Source: Triglochin maritima | Lineage: Eukaryota > Streptophyta > Magnoliopsida > Alismatales > Juncaginaceae | Assembly: GCA_963682175.1 (NCBI GenBank) | Contig: OY821774.1 | Location: forward strand, 40,624,201-40,688,200 | DNA: 64,000 nucleotides | Reading direction: 5' to 3' | Part shown: one piece after another, positions 1-11,839 of the stretch | How positions within the stretch are numbered: the stretch's first letter is position 1 | Layout: each line of letters starts with the position of its first letter | The notes under the pieces: generated by a model | What the model saw: only the letters and a program-made list of their open reading frames with translations | Told to the model about the DNA's origin: nothing | Databases searched by the model: none | Translations under genes and position numbers: made by a program

Positions 1-2
1 GC

Positions 3-1094
3 CTCAAACAGGCCCCACGTGCCTGATTCACCAAATTAGCAACTAAGCTTGGTGAACTTAATTTTCACCCAAGTTTATCTGATACATCTATGTTCATTTT
101 AAAAACAGGTCAACATTTACTGATCATTCTTGTCTATGTTGATGATATTCTCATTACCGGCAACTCTCCACAACTTCTCTCTCAGGTTGTTTCAACCCTT
201 AACTCTACTTTTTCCCTAAAAGATTTAGGTTCTATTCACTACTTTCTAGGAATAGAAGCCCACAAAACAAACTCAGGCATGTTTTTTAATCAGCAAAAAT
301 ATATTTCTGATCTACTGCTTAAAACCAACAAGCACAACGCTAAACCAATCAATACCCCTTCATGTCCTTCTACAAAGTTAACATGCCACACTGGTTCACC
401 AATGCATGATGTTTTTCTCTAAGTATTGTTGGTGTCCTTCAGTATATAACCTTAACTAGACCTGACATCACATATTCTGTTAATCGTGTACGTCAGTTTA
501 TGCATAGTCCCAACGATGATCATTGGACTGTTGTCAAACGAATCCTACGATATTTAAAATAAACTATTAACTATGGTCTAAATTATGTTTGTTCACCTCC
601 CACAAATTTAAGCCACTTGTCTGCATTTTCTGATGCAGATTGGGTTGGGGACTTGGACTACCGCCGCTCTACCTCTGGCTATTGTGTCTACCTTGGTCAC
701 AACTTAGTAGCCTGGAAATCAAAAAAAACAAGCAACAGTTGCCAAATCAAGCACCGAAGCGGAGTATAAAAGCTTGTCACATGCCACAGCTGAAGTGGTG
801 TGGATACAACAGCTACTCAGGGATCTTCATCTTTCCTGTATTAGTCCTCCCACATTATGGTGCGACAACATTGGAGCTACCTACCTTGCTGCTAATCCAG
901 TCTTCCACGCTCGAACCAAACATGTAGAAATTGATTTCCACTTTGTTCGTGAAAAAGTCGCATCAAAGCAGCTTCATATACGCTTTATCTCCAGCAAAGA
1001 CCAAATGACTGATATTTTTACGAAGGCCTTACCTTCCCCGCAGTTCAATCTTTTTCGTTCCAAGCTCACTATTGTTCCCTCACTATTCGCTTGA
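3..1094 (+). pseudogene. Ty1/copia reverse transcriptase-RNase H remnant
   Basis: C-terminal half of a copia polyprotein. The reverse transcriptase core is seen as YVDDILITG (about 138-164), followed by LGIEA and the [11 protein letters not shown] block. The RNase H part has SDADWVGD near 630-655, then WCDNIGA and the [14 protein letters not shown] block ending in DIFTKAL before the stop at 1092-1094. The frame carries a TGA near position 25 (in LKQAPRA-stop-FTKL), a break after 422, a TAA near 560 and further breaks near 730-790, so it is dead. The element enters from outside the window. It would have copied element RNA into DNA in virus-like particles. Confidence 0.93.
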
Positions 1095-1345
1095 GGGGGG
1101 ATATTAGGATACACATTAAAGCCCAATGAACTAGGCCCATTTTATGTTCCACATTCATTTTGTTGTATTTTATTTTTAGTTCCATACTGTTCAATTGAAA
1201 TATTGTAACTCAAACCAATGATATAAATAGAACCCACTTCAATCTCTTTTATAACAGGGATTGAAGATCATATTTCCTTTCCAAACTTCTTCTACAATTA
1301 TTTCTCTCTTCAACATTCATGTTCTATTAGAACACAATTGATTAT
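1095..1345 (+). repeat. polypurine tract and probable 3' LTR of the copia remnant
   Basis: Right after the polyprotein stop comes a purine run (TTGAGGGGGGATATT), the usual plus-strand primer tract. The sequence that follows reads like a copia LTR, with ATATAAATAG near 1219-1230 as a TATA-like box. The expected TG at the LTR start is mutated (ATATTAGGA) and the right end is not sharply defined. I place it near CTATTAGAACA at about 1325-1340. Confidence 0.6.
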
Positions 1346-2640
1346 AAATTCCCATTACCATTTAATATTCAATAAGTGTGACATTATGACTTTGTTTTTG
1401 CTTTTCTTCAGATTATTGGTTTGCCTGATACTGTCTTCTGACTTGCACAATACCTTACATAAGCTAAAATTGTTTCAAACGGTTCTAAGTTAGATACGTA
1501 GTTGTAAGTATCTGACTAGTTGTATAATAAGATTTTTTTCTGCTGCAAAAGTACATGTTTCTTGTTTGATCATTGACGGACCAATTTGTTATTTCCTGGT
1601 GTAGTTCCTGCAAAAGTACGTGAAGGGCTATTATGTGGTTCTTTTTCATGTTAGGTTGGCCTGCATTTTTGGTTTCAGGATGGTGGCTTGTTCGGTTGTC
1701 CCTGCTGAGTTATTCCTGCAACGAAGTGCTGGAGAGAGAAATAAACCCCGAAAATTGATATACCATGGTGATTTTACTTGTCAGCACTAACCATCTCAAT
1801 TTGTACTAAGCAATGTCATACACCTCGGGTCTACCTATGACAAGTTGACAACCTGTATGTCATGTCACAGATTTTCTTAATCTTGATTTTTTATATGAAA
1901 ATAATTTGTTAACCTGTTATGCTTGATTGGGGGGGATATTTTTTTCTAATGAAGCACTCAAGTTGGTTCTTAGCTTTGATCTGTTTTCTGATCGCGTCTT
2001 GTTATTTTTTGTTTAGTTTTCTGATTCTATACCCTGTAGACCACAGCAGTCGTAGAGAGACTTTTTTTCCCGATCTCTCCCTTTCTGTTTTGATCCCTTG
2101 TATCTCTTTCTGCTACAACGAGGAAAAGAGTACTTATGCTGCATTATGATGAATCTATGATTTTTCATGGAAGCAAGTTGCAGTGATCTAAGAGACTATC
2201 TAAACAATGTCTTATACTGTCTTGTGGAAGCATCTTTTAAGTATCAAAGAAGTATTGTCAAGCATCTACGTTGTGTTCATAACTATCTAATTGAAAAGAT
2301 ATTTTTTTTAAATAGGATACGCTAATGCAAAATCACTGTATCAGATACATATCAGGTGAATGTCGAATTTGGATATAAACCATACAACAATGATATGTAT
2401 GCTCAAGTATGTACAAATCTCAATGATTAGTGTCACAGTTATTGGTGAATGATGAGTGATGATCGTATACGAGTTTGTGATTTCTTATTATCTCTAAATT
2501 GCATAAGTCGTTCGCTATGTAGATACCGGAAGGTTGATCGAGTATTTGGTTGCAGGTTATTGGCATCATTTGATGAGAAGATCTTGTTCCAAAACTTATC
2601 AAAAGTTATTTCGTTTGTTAACCCATATATATTGTTGGGT
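1346..2640. other. no recognisable gene
   Basis: T-rich, low-complexity sequence resembling intron or UTR. Short open frames (for example 1919-2149) are hydrophobic products of T-rich DNA and match no family I recognise. No element ends were seen. Confidence 0.5.
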
Positions 2641-3242
2641 TGGGAAACTCAAGGTACCTCCATTTCTTTGTTAACCTGACAAAGATCAGATGTGCATGGG
2701 TCGACCGACAATTACCAGGATGTGTCTTGATAATAGGATCGGTCGACCAGGTGTAATACGCGGTCGATCGAAAATCTCCAGGAAATATTTTGGTGATATA
2801 ACGATTGACCGATATAAGGACACGGTCGACCGAACATTTCCAGGACGTATCTTGGTAATGGGAACGGTTGACCGGAGTGAGACGTGTCAAAGACTAATCT
2901 TGATGGATATTCGGTCGACCGTCTGGCTCTCGGTCCGACCGAACTTGTCAAAGACTCAACGATTCGATCGACCGAGTGGTTATTTCGGTCGACAGTTGAC
3001 CACGATTCTGCCTTGAATTATTATGAGATTAGTGTTGATCATGTGCTGGATTTGTTCCAATTATGGTCAAACATTTTTAAGGATGATTATGTGTCAATTT
3101 GTGATTGGTTTAAGGGAGAGAAAAGCAAGAGATCATGAGTTAATGGGTAGCCCATGATGTGGGTATTGTGAGAGTCTATAAATAGGTCTCCTCTCCATAA
3201 TTGCTTAATGTCAATGCAAAATTCTCTCCCTCCCTAACCTCT
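2641..3242 (+). repeat. LTR A, left part, with GGTCGACC array and TATA box
   Basis: The U3 side of a gypsy-type LTR. It holds repeated GGTCGACCG words (2699, 2741, 2824, 2923 and variants between). Three copies sit in a unit of about 62 bp (2699, 2761, 2824) that also shares the CCAGGA..TNTTGGTAAT context. A TATAAATA box lies at 3177-3184. The LTR is cut at 3242 by the Athila-like insertion and resumes at 14283. Its TATA region matches LTR B (42488-42495) in order and context, which supports the LTR assignment. The left terminus is not visible and is probably truncated. Confidence 0.7.
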
Positions 3243-4640
3243 TGATTGATCATTTTATATTAACCGCAAGTGCACGACGGCGTTGAAGCGGTGGCAAATA
3301 CGGGTCGTCCACTGGGAGGTGTGTCGACAATTGGTTTGTTCGAAGGCGAGAGGTAAAAGAAGGAGAGAAAGATGTATTACACTACACTACACTAATCTAA
3401 ACTCGGAAACAAGCAAGCTGAAATAAATAATTAAACAACTAAGCTAAACAACTAAGGAGGAAGATAAAAAGACAGGAATGGAAACCCCTAAGGGGTGGAG
3501 TGTGTGTGTGTGCACATGAAATAAGTGTGGTGTTGAATGCATACCATAAGCTCAAGTTAGTTAGTGTTTGTTAATGCATAAGAGGTACCTAATGGCAAAA
3601 CCTATCATTTACAACACTAACTTATGTGAATAATATGAGCAATGCAAGGTTGTTATTAAGACACTTAGACAAGCATGAAATGTACCTAAGCTATGGCAGA
3701 AACCATCAAGTAAGGTTCTTAATAATTCAAGCAAGCATACTAATATCTCACAAAACATTCATATTAAACATTCATACCATCTACATAACATGTACCACAT
3801 CTACTCCACCCCCCAAAGGGGATGAAACTACTCACACATATTTAAACTAACTACTCTAATAAAATGAAACATTATACTGAAATGAAACTATACTAATCAA
3901 GTAAGAAATATTAAAGAAGCATAAAACTAAACAAGCATCAAAGCAAACACATTAAAGGAAATTAACTAAGCAAGAATTAACAAGCTAATGAAAACATCTA
4001 TTATTAACTCACTCAAATTACAAGCAGCTCTTCCTCCACCAGAGTTTTGCTTCAAGGCTTCACTCTTAGTAGGGAAGATGCCACCAAAGAGAGAGATATG
4101 GATACAATGGAAGGTGAAGAGTTCTATTTATAAGCATGGAAAAAGCTAATCCGGGACAATCTCCTGATGTGGGACTAAACCAATACCAAAAATAGACTAA
4201 GCATACACTAATACACGTGCTACAGAAAACTAAACGGATCCTGGGCTATCTGGACCGCCAATTGGCAGTCTATATGCTTTAGATCCGTTTGGTTTTCGTT
4301 GTGGGCTTTTCTTGAAGTATTTTTTGGTCTTGGATGCATCTAACTTGGTTTGTTGGAGCTCTGACCTGAATCGAATTGCCAAAATACTCCTCATGATGGT
4401 GTGGAGTTTCACGTTTTGCTCTTAGGTCCTTCGGTCTTACGATCAGGTCCTTCTCCCTTGCATCTTAGTCCCCAGGTCTCACAATTAAGTCTTTTTTCCC
4501 TACTTTTGGGTCCTTTCATGGCTCTTCTTTTCAAACCTCTTTATTTCTGAAATTCAAACATAAAACTCGTCACGTAGTATTGCTTAGGTGTAAGATAATG
4601 GATATAAGATACAAATATGAGCATGAAATGATGTCAATCA
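3243..4640 (-). repeat. 3' LTR of the Athila-like element
   Basis: Matches 12887-14282 almost base for base (1398 versus 1396 bp). It contains the motif GCCAATTGGC in the segment near 4250-4265, and a minus-strand TATA-like TTATAAATAG near 4125-4140. It ends ATGTCAATCA at 4631-4640, next to the PPT. Confidence 0.95.
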
Positions 4641-4658
4641 AATACCCCCACACCTAAG
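4641..4658 (-). promoter_or_regulatory. 3' polypurine tract
   Basis: On the minus strand this reads AGGTGTGGGGGTATT, directly next to the 3' LTR end. This is the expected position of the plus-strand primer in reverse transcription. Confidence 0.85.
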
Positions 4659-6196
4659 TTTTTGCTAGTCCCGAGCAAAACAAAGAAAGAGAAAAACAAA
4701 CGGGAGACGAGAAATTCTAACTCACTTTCGTAGGAATCACGGTTGCACTTAGCACGTGCAACAAGCCGTTAAACCTCCTTGTCGCCAAGGAGGAGGAGTG
4801 TTGTCTCCTGAGGGTTTTCAGCGAATATATCCACAAAATCCGAACAAGATGCATTATTCAATCTAGACCTTGACTCGTTGGACAAATTTTGTCGATCAAT
4901 GGACGCGGTAATGCTACGGGCCGACTCTATATAGGTGATCAGTCCACACCTAGCCTAATGAACCATTCGTTCAAGTTAAATAAGGAATTAAGTGAAAGAC
5001 ATGAACAACCTCAACATCCTCAAGTTATACAAAGTGTAAAGTCCATTAAGGTTCTTATTTGCATTACCATATTTTTTTTCTCTTTTTGTTTTATTCTTTT
5101 TTTTATTTTTATTTTTATTAGTTGGAGCTTCATTCTCCCAGGGTCAGGTTTCGTGCATCATTGCCCATGAGGACTTACACTATCACGTACACCTTTCCTC
5201 AATCTCCACATAGGGCAATCCCTACCACCCGTGTAACGGGAGTTCGGTCGGCGCATCCCAAGTCAGATGACTCGAAAGCACCAGGCACGAAGTCCCCTCA
5301 GACCTACTTTCCCGAGTGATAGGAGCAGTGCAAGAAGAGAGAACACCTACTCACTTATTTCTTATCTACACATGAACCAAAACCCCTACACTAATGTCTC
5401 ACAACAAGATTTAGAGGGTCCTTGACTACAACAAACTTCCTTAAGTTAACAGACACAAATTATTGACTCACTAGGTTCAGGGTGGACTTCATTAAATGTT
5501 TGAGCACTAACACCCTATGATTACTCACCCCCAAAGGAAAACTGGGGTGCATCCTAACGACTCGATAAATCCTAAAACCACTGTACTAGATATCCTAATG
5601 CATCAAGTTCAAGGAAATTTTGGGAGCTTTCTTTTTACTTTGCCTCTCAACGGTTTTGCACATGCTAAACACACGCAAAACCCACAAAACATTTTCTTTC
5701 GCAAACACATGAAGATTTTGAAAGAAATGGGAAAATTTTGAAGCACTAGGCAAGCAAAAGAAGACAAGTCACCCAAGGATCATGGCAAGCAGATATATTG
5801 ATATTAAATGCAGTACACTAACATGACCCTAAAAATGCAAACAAAAGAAAACAAAATCAAAAGAAAAGACTCGACTATGTACACACGTAAAACACCCCCA
5901 CACCTACTTCATGCATTATCCTCAATGAATGCGAGCAAGATACTACATGGAGTTATGCATGAAAAAGAATAGATCTCACCAACGTGAAGTACACAGGGAA
6001 GTTTCGGGCTATGTTGATGGACACAACTCAAATTCCCTCAAAACCTGTGAGATACTAAGGAAGGGATACAAATACGTGAAAGAATTGGGGCCCAAATACT
6101 CAAGGGTTGGGGCCCACAACAAACGATGCTCATTGAAGGAGTCTTCTCATTTTTTTCATTTTTTTCTTTTTTTAACAAACCTGAAAGCACAACCAC
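4659..6196 (-). other. 3' untranslated internal region of the Athila-like element
   Basis: About 1.5 kb between integrase and the PPT. In related elements this slot can hold an env-like or extra ORF. Here only short, unrelated open frames occur and I see no membrane or signal sequence of convincing length. It holds a second PPT-like tract at 5891-5907. Confidence 0.7.
5891..5907 (-). promoter_or_regulatory. second, internal polypurine-tract-like site
   Basis: Plus-strand ACACCCCCACACCTA repeats the core of the terminal PPT (TACCCCCACACCTAA at 4644-4658), about 1.25 kb inside the element. It could be an internal PPT or a relic of an older LTR boundary. This is inference from sequence identity only. 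Confidence 0.5.
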
Positions 6197-7597
6197 TCAT
6201 GCAGGAGCATGAATGGTTGAGTGTGAGGGAGGTTCATGAAGGAACACGACCTCCTCATCTTCGGCTGGTGCCCCCTCCAAGTATGGTTTGAGGCGTTGTC
6301 CATTAACTTTGAACACGTCCTCATTCCCTGGGTTAAAGATGTCAACCGCTCTATGGGGATAGACGGTTTGGACAATAAACGGGCCAGACCAGCGACTGTG
6401 GAGCTTACCCGCAAACAGATGGAGCCGGGAATTGTAGAGCAACACCTTCTGCCCGACCGTAAACACCTTTCGCATAATCATGCGATCGTGAAACTTCTTG
6501 GCTCGGGACTTATGAATTTTGGCATTCTCGTACGCATCATTGCGTAGCTCTTCTAATTTCACAATGTCGAGCTTACGTTGTACTCCTGCTTGATCAAGAT
6601 CCATATTCAGGTTCTTGATCGCCCAGAAAGCATGATGCTCAAGCTCGACGGGTAGGTGACAAGCCTTGCCGTACACTACCCGATATGGGGACATACCCAA
6701 ATTGGTCTTGTACGCGGTGCGGAAGGCCCACAATGCGTCATTCAACTTGGTTGACCAATCCTTCCTCGAGGAACTAACCGTCTTCTCAAGAATTTGCTTT
6801 AATTGACGGTTAGAGATTTCGACCTGCCCACTAGTTTGCGGATGGTATGGGGTCGCAAGCTTGTGGGTGATCGAATATTTCCTCATAAGCGCTTCAAAGG
6901 AGCGATTACAGAAGTGGGTACCCCTATCGCTGATTATGATACGAGGAGTACCAAATCGCGTAAAAATGTCCCTCAAGAATTTGGTGACCACCTTGTTGTC
7001 ATTGGTCTTTGTGGGTATAGCCTCAACCCACTTAGACACATAGTCAGCGGCCACCAGAATGTAAACATTCCCGAACGAGTTCGGGAAGAGACCCATGAAA
7101 TCGATGCCCCGCACATCGAATATGTCGACAACAAGGACATTTTGCAAAGGCATCATGTCACGTCGACCAACCCTGCCAAGACGCTAGCACCTATCACATT
7201 GTTTACAAAAGTCGTAAGCATCCTTGAAAAGAGTGGGCCAGTAGAATCCAGATTGGAGCACCTTGGCAGCAGTTTTCTTTGCTCCAAAGTGTCCTCCACA
7301 TGCCTTGGAATGGCAGAAGTGGAGCACACTTTGGAACTCGGTATCTGGGACGCACTACCTGAAAATTTGGTCAGAGCAGTATTTGAATAGGTAGGGGTCC
7401 CCCCAGTGGAAGAATCTTACATAAGATCTAAATTTGGTTTGGTCAGATTTTGACCAACCCACAGGAAGTTGCTCGGTCACGAGGTAGTTCACGATGTCGG
7501 TAAACCAAGGGTTATCTTCGATCGTGAACAACTGCTCGTCAGGAAATTTGTCATCAATGATTTGGTCCTGTAGGTTGGTCGTCTCTAGACGAGACAA
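6197..7597 (-). pseudogene. Athila-like integrase
   Basis: One frame from 7597 to 6197 interrupted by a single TAG at 7355-7357. The N-terminal zinc-binding region (HFCHSKACGGHFGAKK, then CKQCDRCQR) sits at about 7330-7170. The catalytic core shows the D of GIDFMG, the D of ISDRGTHF and the E of [10 protein letters not shown], the DDE triad of retroviral-type integrases. The C-terminal part includes GPFIV. The product would insert element DNA into the chromosome. The conspicuous ATG at 7156 is internal to the domain, so it is not a gene start. Confidence 0.93.
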
Positions 7598-7616
7598 GTG
7601 GTCAGCTACAACATTT

Positions 7617-8228
7617 TCACACCCTTTTTTTGTCCCGAATCTCGAGATCGAATTCTTGTAACAACAAGATCCATCTCAAGAGTCGGGATTTTGCATCTTT
7701 ATTCGCCGTGAGGTGCTTGATGGCTGTGTGATCAGAATAGATAATCACGTGGGAGCCAATCAAGTACGACCGGAATTTCTCCAAAGCAAATATGATCGCT
7801 AAGAATTCCTTCTCGGTCATAGTGTAGTTCAATTGTGCATCATTGAGTGTTCTACTGGCATAGTAGATCACATGAGGCATTTTGTCCAATCGTTGCCCAA
7901 GCACTGCTCCCACAGCGAAGTCAGATGCATCACACATTAACTCAAAGGGTTCAGTCCACACCGGTGCCTTAATAATGGGAGTTGAAGTCAACTCTTTCTT
8001 CAAGGTCAAAAATGCATGGTGGCAATCCTGTGTGAACTCAAAAATGGCATCCTTAACCAACAAGACGGTGAGAGGTCGAACAATTTTGCTAAAATCCCTA
8101 ATGAACCGCCGATAGAATCCAGCATGCCCCAAAAAGGCGCGGATATCCCTCACATTACGTGGCGGTGGGAGATTAGCAATAAGACACACTTTGGCGGGAT
8201 CGACCTCAATTCCCCTACTTGAGACCAC
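7617..8228 (-). pseudogene. Athila-like RNase H and RT thumb
   Basis: Continues the RT frame after the stop at 8247-8249. It starts with the RT connection block ([12 protein letters not shown]) and then the RNase H domain with [37 protein letters not shown] and [10 protein letters not shown]. It ends in a frameshift at an A7 run on the coding strand (7625-7631 on plus). Dropping one A would restore the frame into the integrase region. The domain degrades RNA in RNA-DNA hybrids. Confidence 0.93.
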
Positions 8229-8246
8229 ATGTCCAAGTACAATCCC

Positions 8247-9167
8247 TCACTTCACCATGAAGTGACATTTCTCCCAATTGAGAGCGAGGTTCTTTTCACG
8301 GCATCGCTTGAGGACAAGGCTCAAGTGATGAAGGCACTCATCAAAGGAAGCGCCAAATATGGAAAAGTCGTCTATGAAAATCTCAAGGAAACGCTTAACA
8401 ATATCGGAGAAGATGCTAATCATACACCTTTGAAACGTTGCCGGCGCATTACATAACCCAAAGGGCATGCGATGGTAGGCAAACGTGCCAAAGGGACAAG
8501 TAAATGTGGTTTTCTCTTGGTCCTCGGGGGCGATGGGAATTTGGTTGTAACCGGAGTATCCATCAAGAAAATAATAATACTAATGTCCGGCCAACCTTTC
8601 CAACATCTGATCAATGAATGGCAACGGGAAATGATCTTTCCGCGTTGCCGCATTGAGCTTGCGATAATCAGCACAAACTCACCAGCCAGTTTGCAGGCGT
8701 GTCGGGATAAGCTCATTATGCTCATTCTCCACAACCGTCACGCCTGACTTCTTGGGAACCACATGGACAGGACTCACCCACGAACTATTAGAGATAAGAT
8801 AGATTATGCCATGATCCAAACACTTAAGAACCTCCTTTCGGATGGCTTCTTTCAGCACAGGATTCAATCTTCGTTGTGGGTCCCTGCGGGGCCTAGAATC
8901 CTCTTCCATGTGGATCCAATGCTGAACAATACCAAGGCTAATTCCCTTGATATCCTTCAAGGACCACCCGATCGGCTCTTTGTTTTCAAAGAGTACTCTT
9001 TTGAGGGCAACCTCTTGATCTTGTGCAAGATCAGAAGCAATAACGAGTGTCAATGTCTCATTATCCGCTAAAAAGATGTACTTTAGGTTATCGGGGAGCG
9101 GTTTAAGCTCGACCAGAGGTGGGTCCTTGTCGGATTCAGAGTTACTTTCAAGTGGCTCAAGGGCCAT
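8247..9167 (-). pseudogene. Athila-like reverse transcriptase
   Basis: A single frame holding the RT domain: PVHVVPKKSG, then CADYRKLN, FLDGYSGYNQI, MPFGLCNAPATFQR, and the catalytic FIDDFSIFG. In-frame stops lie at 8679-8681 (TGA), 8580-8582 (TAG) and 8247-8249 (TGA). The first is a likely CGA-to-TGA change at the usual arginine before CADYR. It shares its frame with the RNase H section, so gene order is intact though the protein is not. Confidence 0.93.
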
Positions 9168-9369
9168 GGGGTAAGAGGAGCAAGCACCCAGATGTGCCTC
9201 CTAGTCCCGAGAAATGATGGCGGATTCCTCAAGATTCTCTTCACTCGCAACCTGGTCATTAGGCACCTCAATAATATGTCGATGTGAGTCGAACATGCCT
9301 AATGACTCAGGCTCATCCGTGTCTTGGATGAAATTGGCTCCGACAGTGTCGTCGAAGAGCCTGTGTTGC

Positions 9370-9800
9370 TTACCAAGAGTGAAGATGTTGAAATGTGAGG
9401 TTTCCAAAAGATAACCTCATCAAGCCATTGCGACAATTGATCAAAGCATTAGATGTCGCGAGAAATGGCCTCCCAAGGATCACAGGAATTTGTCCTTGTG
9501 GGTTGGACACGGGTTCAATATCCAAGATGATGAAATCAACTGGAAATAAGAACTCACCCACTTTGATAAGGACATCCTCCACACTCCCTCGTGGAATTTT
9601 GACGGATCTATTCGCCAACTGGAGGGTTGTCCTCGTTGGTTTAAGATCGCCTATTCAAAGGTTGACATAGACTGAGTAAGGCAGGAGATTCACAGATGCC
9701 CCCAAATCCAATAAAGCTTGAGAGATTGTCACATTCCCAATCATGCAAGAGACAGTTGGACAACCTGGGTCCTTGTATTGGACTTGCATGGGTTGTGTCA
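9370..9800 (-). pseudogene. Athila-like aspartic protease
   Basis: Minus-strand frame with the active-site motif LLDLGASVNLLP (about 9690-9725), then a TGA near 9646, then LANRSVKIPRG, EDVLIKVGEF and ILGRPFLAT. This matches the arrangement of Athila-type protease domains. It would cleave the polyprotein during particle maturation. The upstream linker (9935-10147, with PYVPKAPFPHRF-like sequence) is in another frame, so gag-pro is also broken by indels. Confidence 0.88.
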
Positions 9801-10453
9801 ATATGGAGCTCACATTGGCGGCCAAAAAGGCCTTTTGGGCACATTTGTTTTTCTCTTGGTGGTGAAAAGGTCCTTGAGGAACTTGCCATACGGTGACATT
9901 TGTTGAACAACATCCAACAACGGGATGTTCACCTTTACTTGCCTAAGTACCTCACGATCTTATCCCAATGCTCATCACGTTTTTTAGTAAACCGATGAGG
10001 GAATGGTGCCTTGGGGACATAAGAATCACGAGGAGGAGTCTCAGAATTAGATTCCTTGACAGGCTCAAGACTCTCCTCGGAAGTCTCGCCAACAGGGTTG
10101 GCTTCCGGCATTTTCACATTGTTGTCAACGACCCTTCTGGATCTCAAGGTATGAACAACATTGGCATGTTAGGAAGGGTCACTTTCAACATTGTGTACAT
10201 TTTGCCTGGTATGAGTAGGCTGACCCCTGGGATTAACCACATGTTGACTCGGTAACTGACCCTTCTCACGTTCATGGAGCTGATGAGCCAACTGGCTAAC
10301 TTGCATTTCCAATGCTTTGACCGAATTATTGCTAGCCGCAAACATGGATTGAGTGCTCTGCATGAACGTTTGAAGGGTTTGTTCAAGGGTAGAGTCCTTA
10401 GGGTCAACCCGCTGGGGTGGTGGAGTCTGGTTAGAATAACCCGACGAAGAGGC

Positions 10454-11809
10454 CTAACCAGGTTGGTAAATATGGTGTTGAGACCTTTGATGTGGGGGTT
10501 GGTAGGTCGCCGATGGGCGTGGAGGTTGATAAGGTGGAGGTTGAGGTTGAGCGTGCGAGCTCTGACCGTGGCCTCCACTAGACCCCCAAGAGAAGTTAGG
10601 ATGGTTACGCCATCCCGGGTTGTAGGAGTGACTGTAAGGGTCGTTACGGGGCCTTGGTTGATACATCACATTTGCATGCTCAGTATCCCTTGGAGCGTAA
10701 GCGCATTCCAAGTCATCATGTCCCGACAGTCCACACCTACTACACCCGGGAGTAGTGACCTGAGCTACAGGAGCTCGGTCCATCTCCAAACTCTCAATCT
10801 TACGCATGAGAGCAGCCATTTTCGCCTCAGACGCGATAGTTGACTCAACATGATATGATCCAGCTCGACCAGAAGACCTGGCGGCTGGTGGCTCTCTCAT
10901 GGTGTCCCACTCGAAGGTATGCTCAGCCATAGCCTCAAAAGTGTCGCATGCCTCTTCGATGGGTTTCATTTGGAAGTCACCCTGACACATCGACTCCAAC
11001 AATGTGCGAGTGTTGTAGTTGATGCCCTCATAAACAATTTGGCACAGCTGCCATAGCTCAAGTCCATGATGAGGGCACTGCTGGAGAAGGTTCTTGAACC
11101 TCTTAAAGAAACCATGAAACGATTCGGTCCCGGTCTGATACATTTGATGTATCTGGTGCCGTATATGTTGAGTCTTCCTTTGAGGGAAAAATCTCTTCAG
11201 AAAGACGGTCACAAAGTCATCCCATGACCGAATCGAGCTCGCCGGGAGGCTATACATCCATTTCTTCGCATAATCCTTTAATGCGAAAGAAATCATCCTC
11301 AACCGGACTGAATCCTCGTCAAGCTGTTGAAGCTTGAACATGGAGCATACTTCCTCGAATTCGCGTATAAAGATATATGGATCCTCCTTATTGGCAGTAA
11401 AGGTTGGAAGCATGCTCACATATTGAGGTTTCAGCTCATAGTTGTTCCCACGAGCAGGGGGAACAACTATGCAAGAAGGCTGCACGACCCGAACATGATG
11501 GGTCAACTCCCACAAAGTCATCGGTCTATCCTGTCGAGCTAAAGGTGGTGGTACACCAAGAACTCGATCCTGATCGAATCTCCCTTCCTCTCGAGTCAGA
11601 GGAGGAGGAGAAGGAGGTCTACGTGGTGGTGGGAGCGGACCGAGGTACTCTATGTATGGAACCCGATCTCCCTCGCCACCACGAGACGACTCGGCCTCTT
11701 GCTCCAAAGGAGCACGAGGCGGAGATGGTCGATCACCAAGATCGCCCATCTCAGAAATATGCACTCTCTCTAGTCGAGCGCTCTCACCAGAACGAGCCCA
11801 ACCTCGCAT
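10454..11809 (-). CDS. Athila-like gag (capsid/nucleocapsid)
   Basis: Open frame of about 451 codons. I prefer the ATG at 11809, because the frame extends 30 bases upstream only through a GTG. The retrotransposon gag domain carries MLPTFTANKEDPYIFIREF, LKDYAKKWMYSLPASSI, FLKRFFPQRKT and CPHHGLELWQLCQIVYEG. One zinc knuckle CSRCGLSGHDDLEC (C-X2-C-X4-H-X4-C) follows near the C terminus, then a Pro/Gln/His-rich tail. It packages element RNA in particles. It is the only element gene still open. Confidence 0.92.
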   Translation of the reverse strand: MRGWARSGESARLERVHISEMGDLGDRPSPPRAPLEQEAESSRGGEGDRVPYIEYLGPLPPPRRPPSPPPLTREEGRFDQDRVLGVPPPLARQDRPMTLWELTHHVRVVQPSCIVVPPARGNNYELKPQYVSMLPTFTANKEDPYIFIREFEEVCSMFKLQQLDEDSVRLRMISFALKDYAKKWMYSLPASSIRSWDDFVTVFLKRFFPQRKTQHIRHQIHQMYQTGTESFHGFFKRFKNLLQQCPHHGLELWQLCQIVYEGINYNTRTLLESMCQGDFQMKPIEEACDTFEAMAEHTFEWDTMREPPAARSSGRAGSYHVESTIASEAKMAALMRKIESLEMDRAPVAQVTTPGCSRCGLSGHDDLECAYAPRDTEHANVMYQPRPRNDPYSHSYNPGWRNHPNFSWGSSGGHGQSSHAQPQPPPYQPPRPSATYQPPHQRSQHHIYQPG

Positions 11810-11839
11810 AAAAATGCTCGACTCGACTCTAAACAACAC

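Noticed and set aside
1919..2149. Hydrophobic 76-codon frame
   Set aside because: T-rich DNA, no start context, no homology recognised.
3626..3850. 74-codon frame repeated at 13271-13495
   Set aside because: Duplicated only because it lies in the two LTRs; no family resemblance.
4659..6196. Possible env-like ORF of the Athila-type element
   Set aside because: No open frame of adequate length, no signal peptide or membrane segment that could be defended.
6236..9071. Long plus-strand open frames across the pol region
   Set aside because: They are antisense shadows of the minus-strand polyprotein, which has recognisable catalytic motifs.
10274..11811. Plus-strand Arg/Ser-rich open frames
   Set aside because: Antisense of the gag gene.
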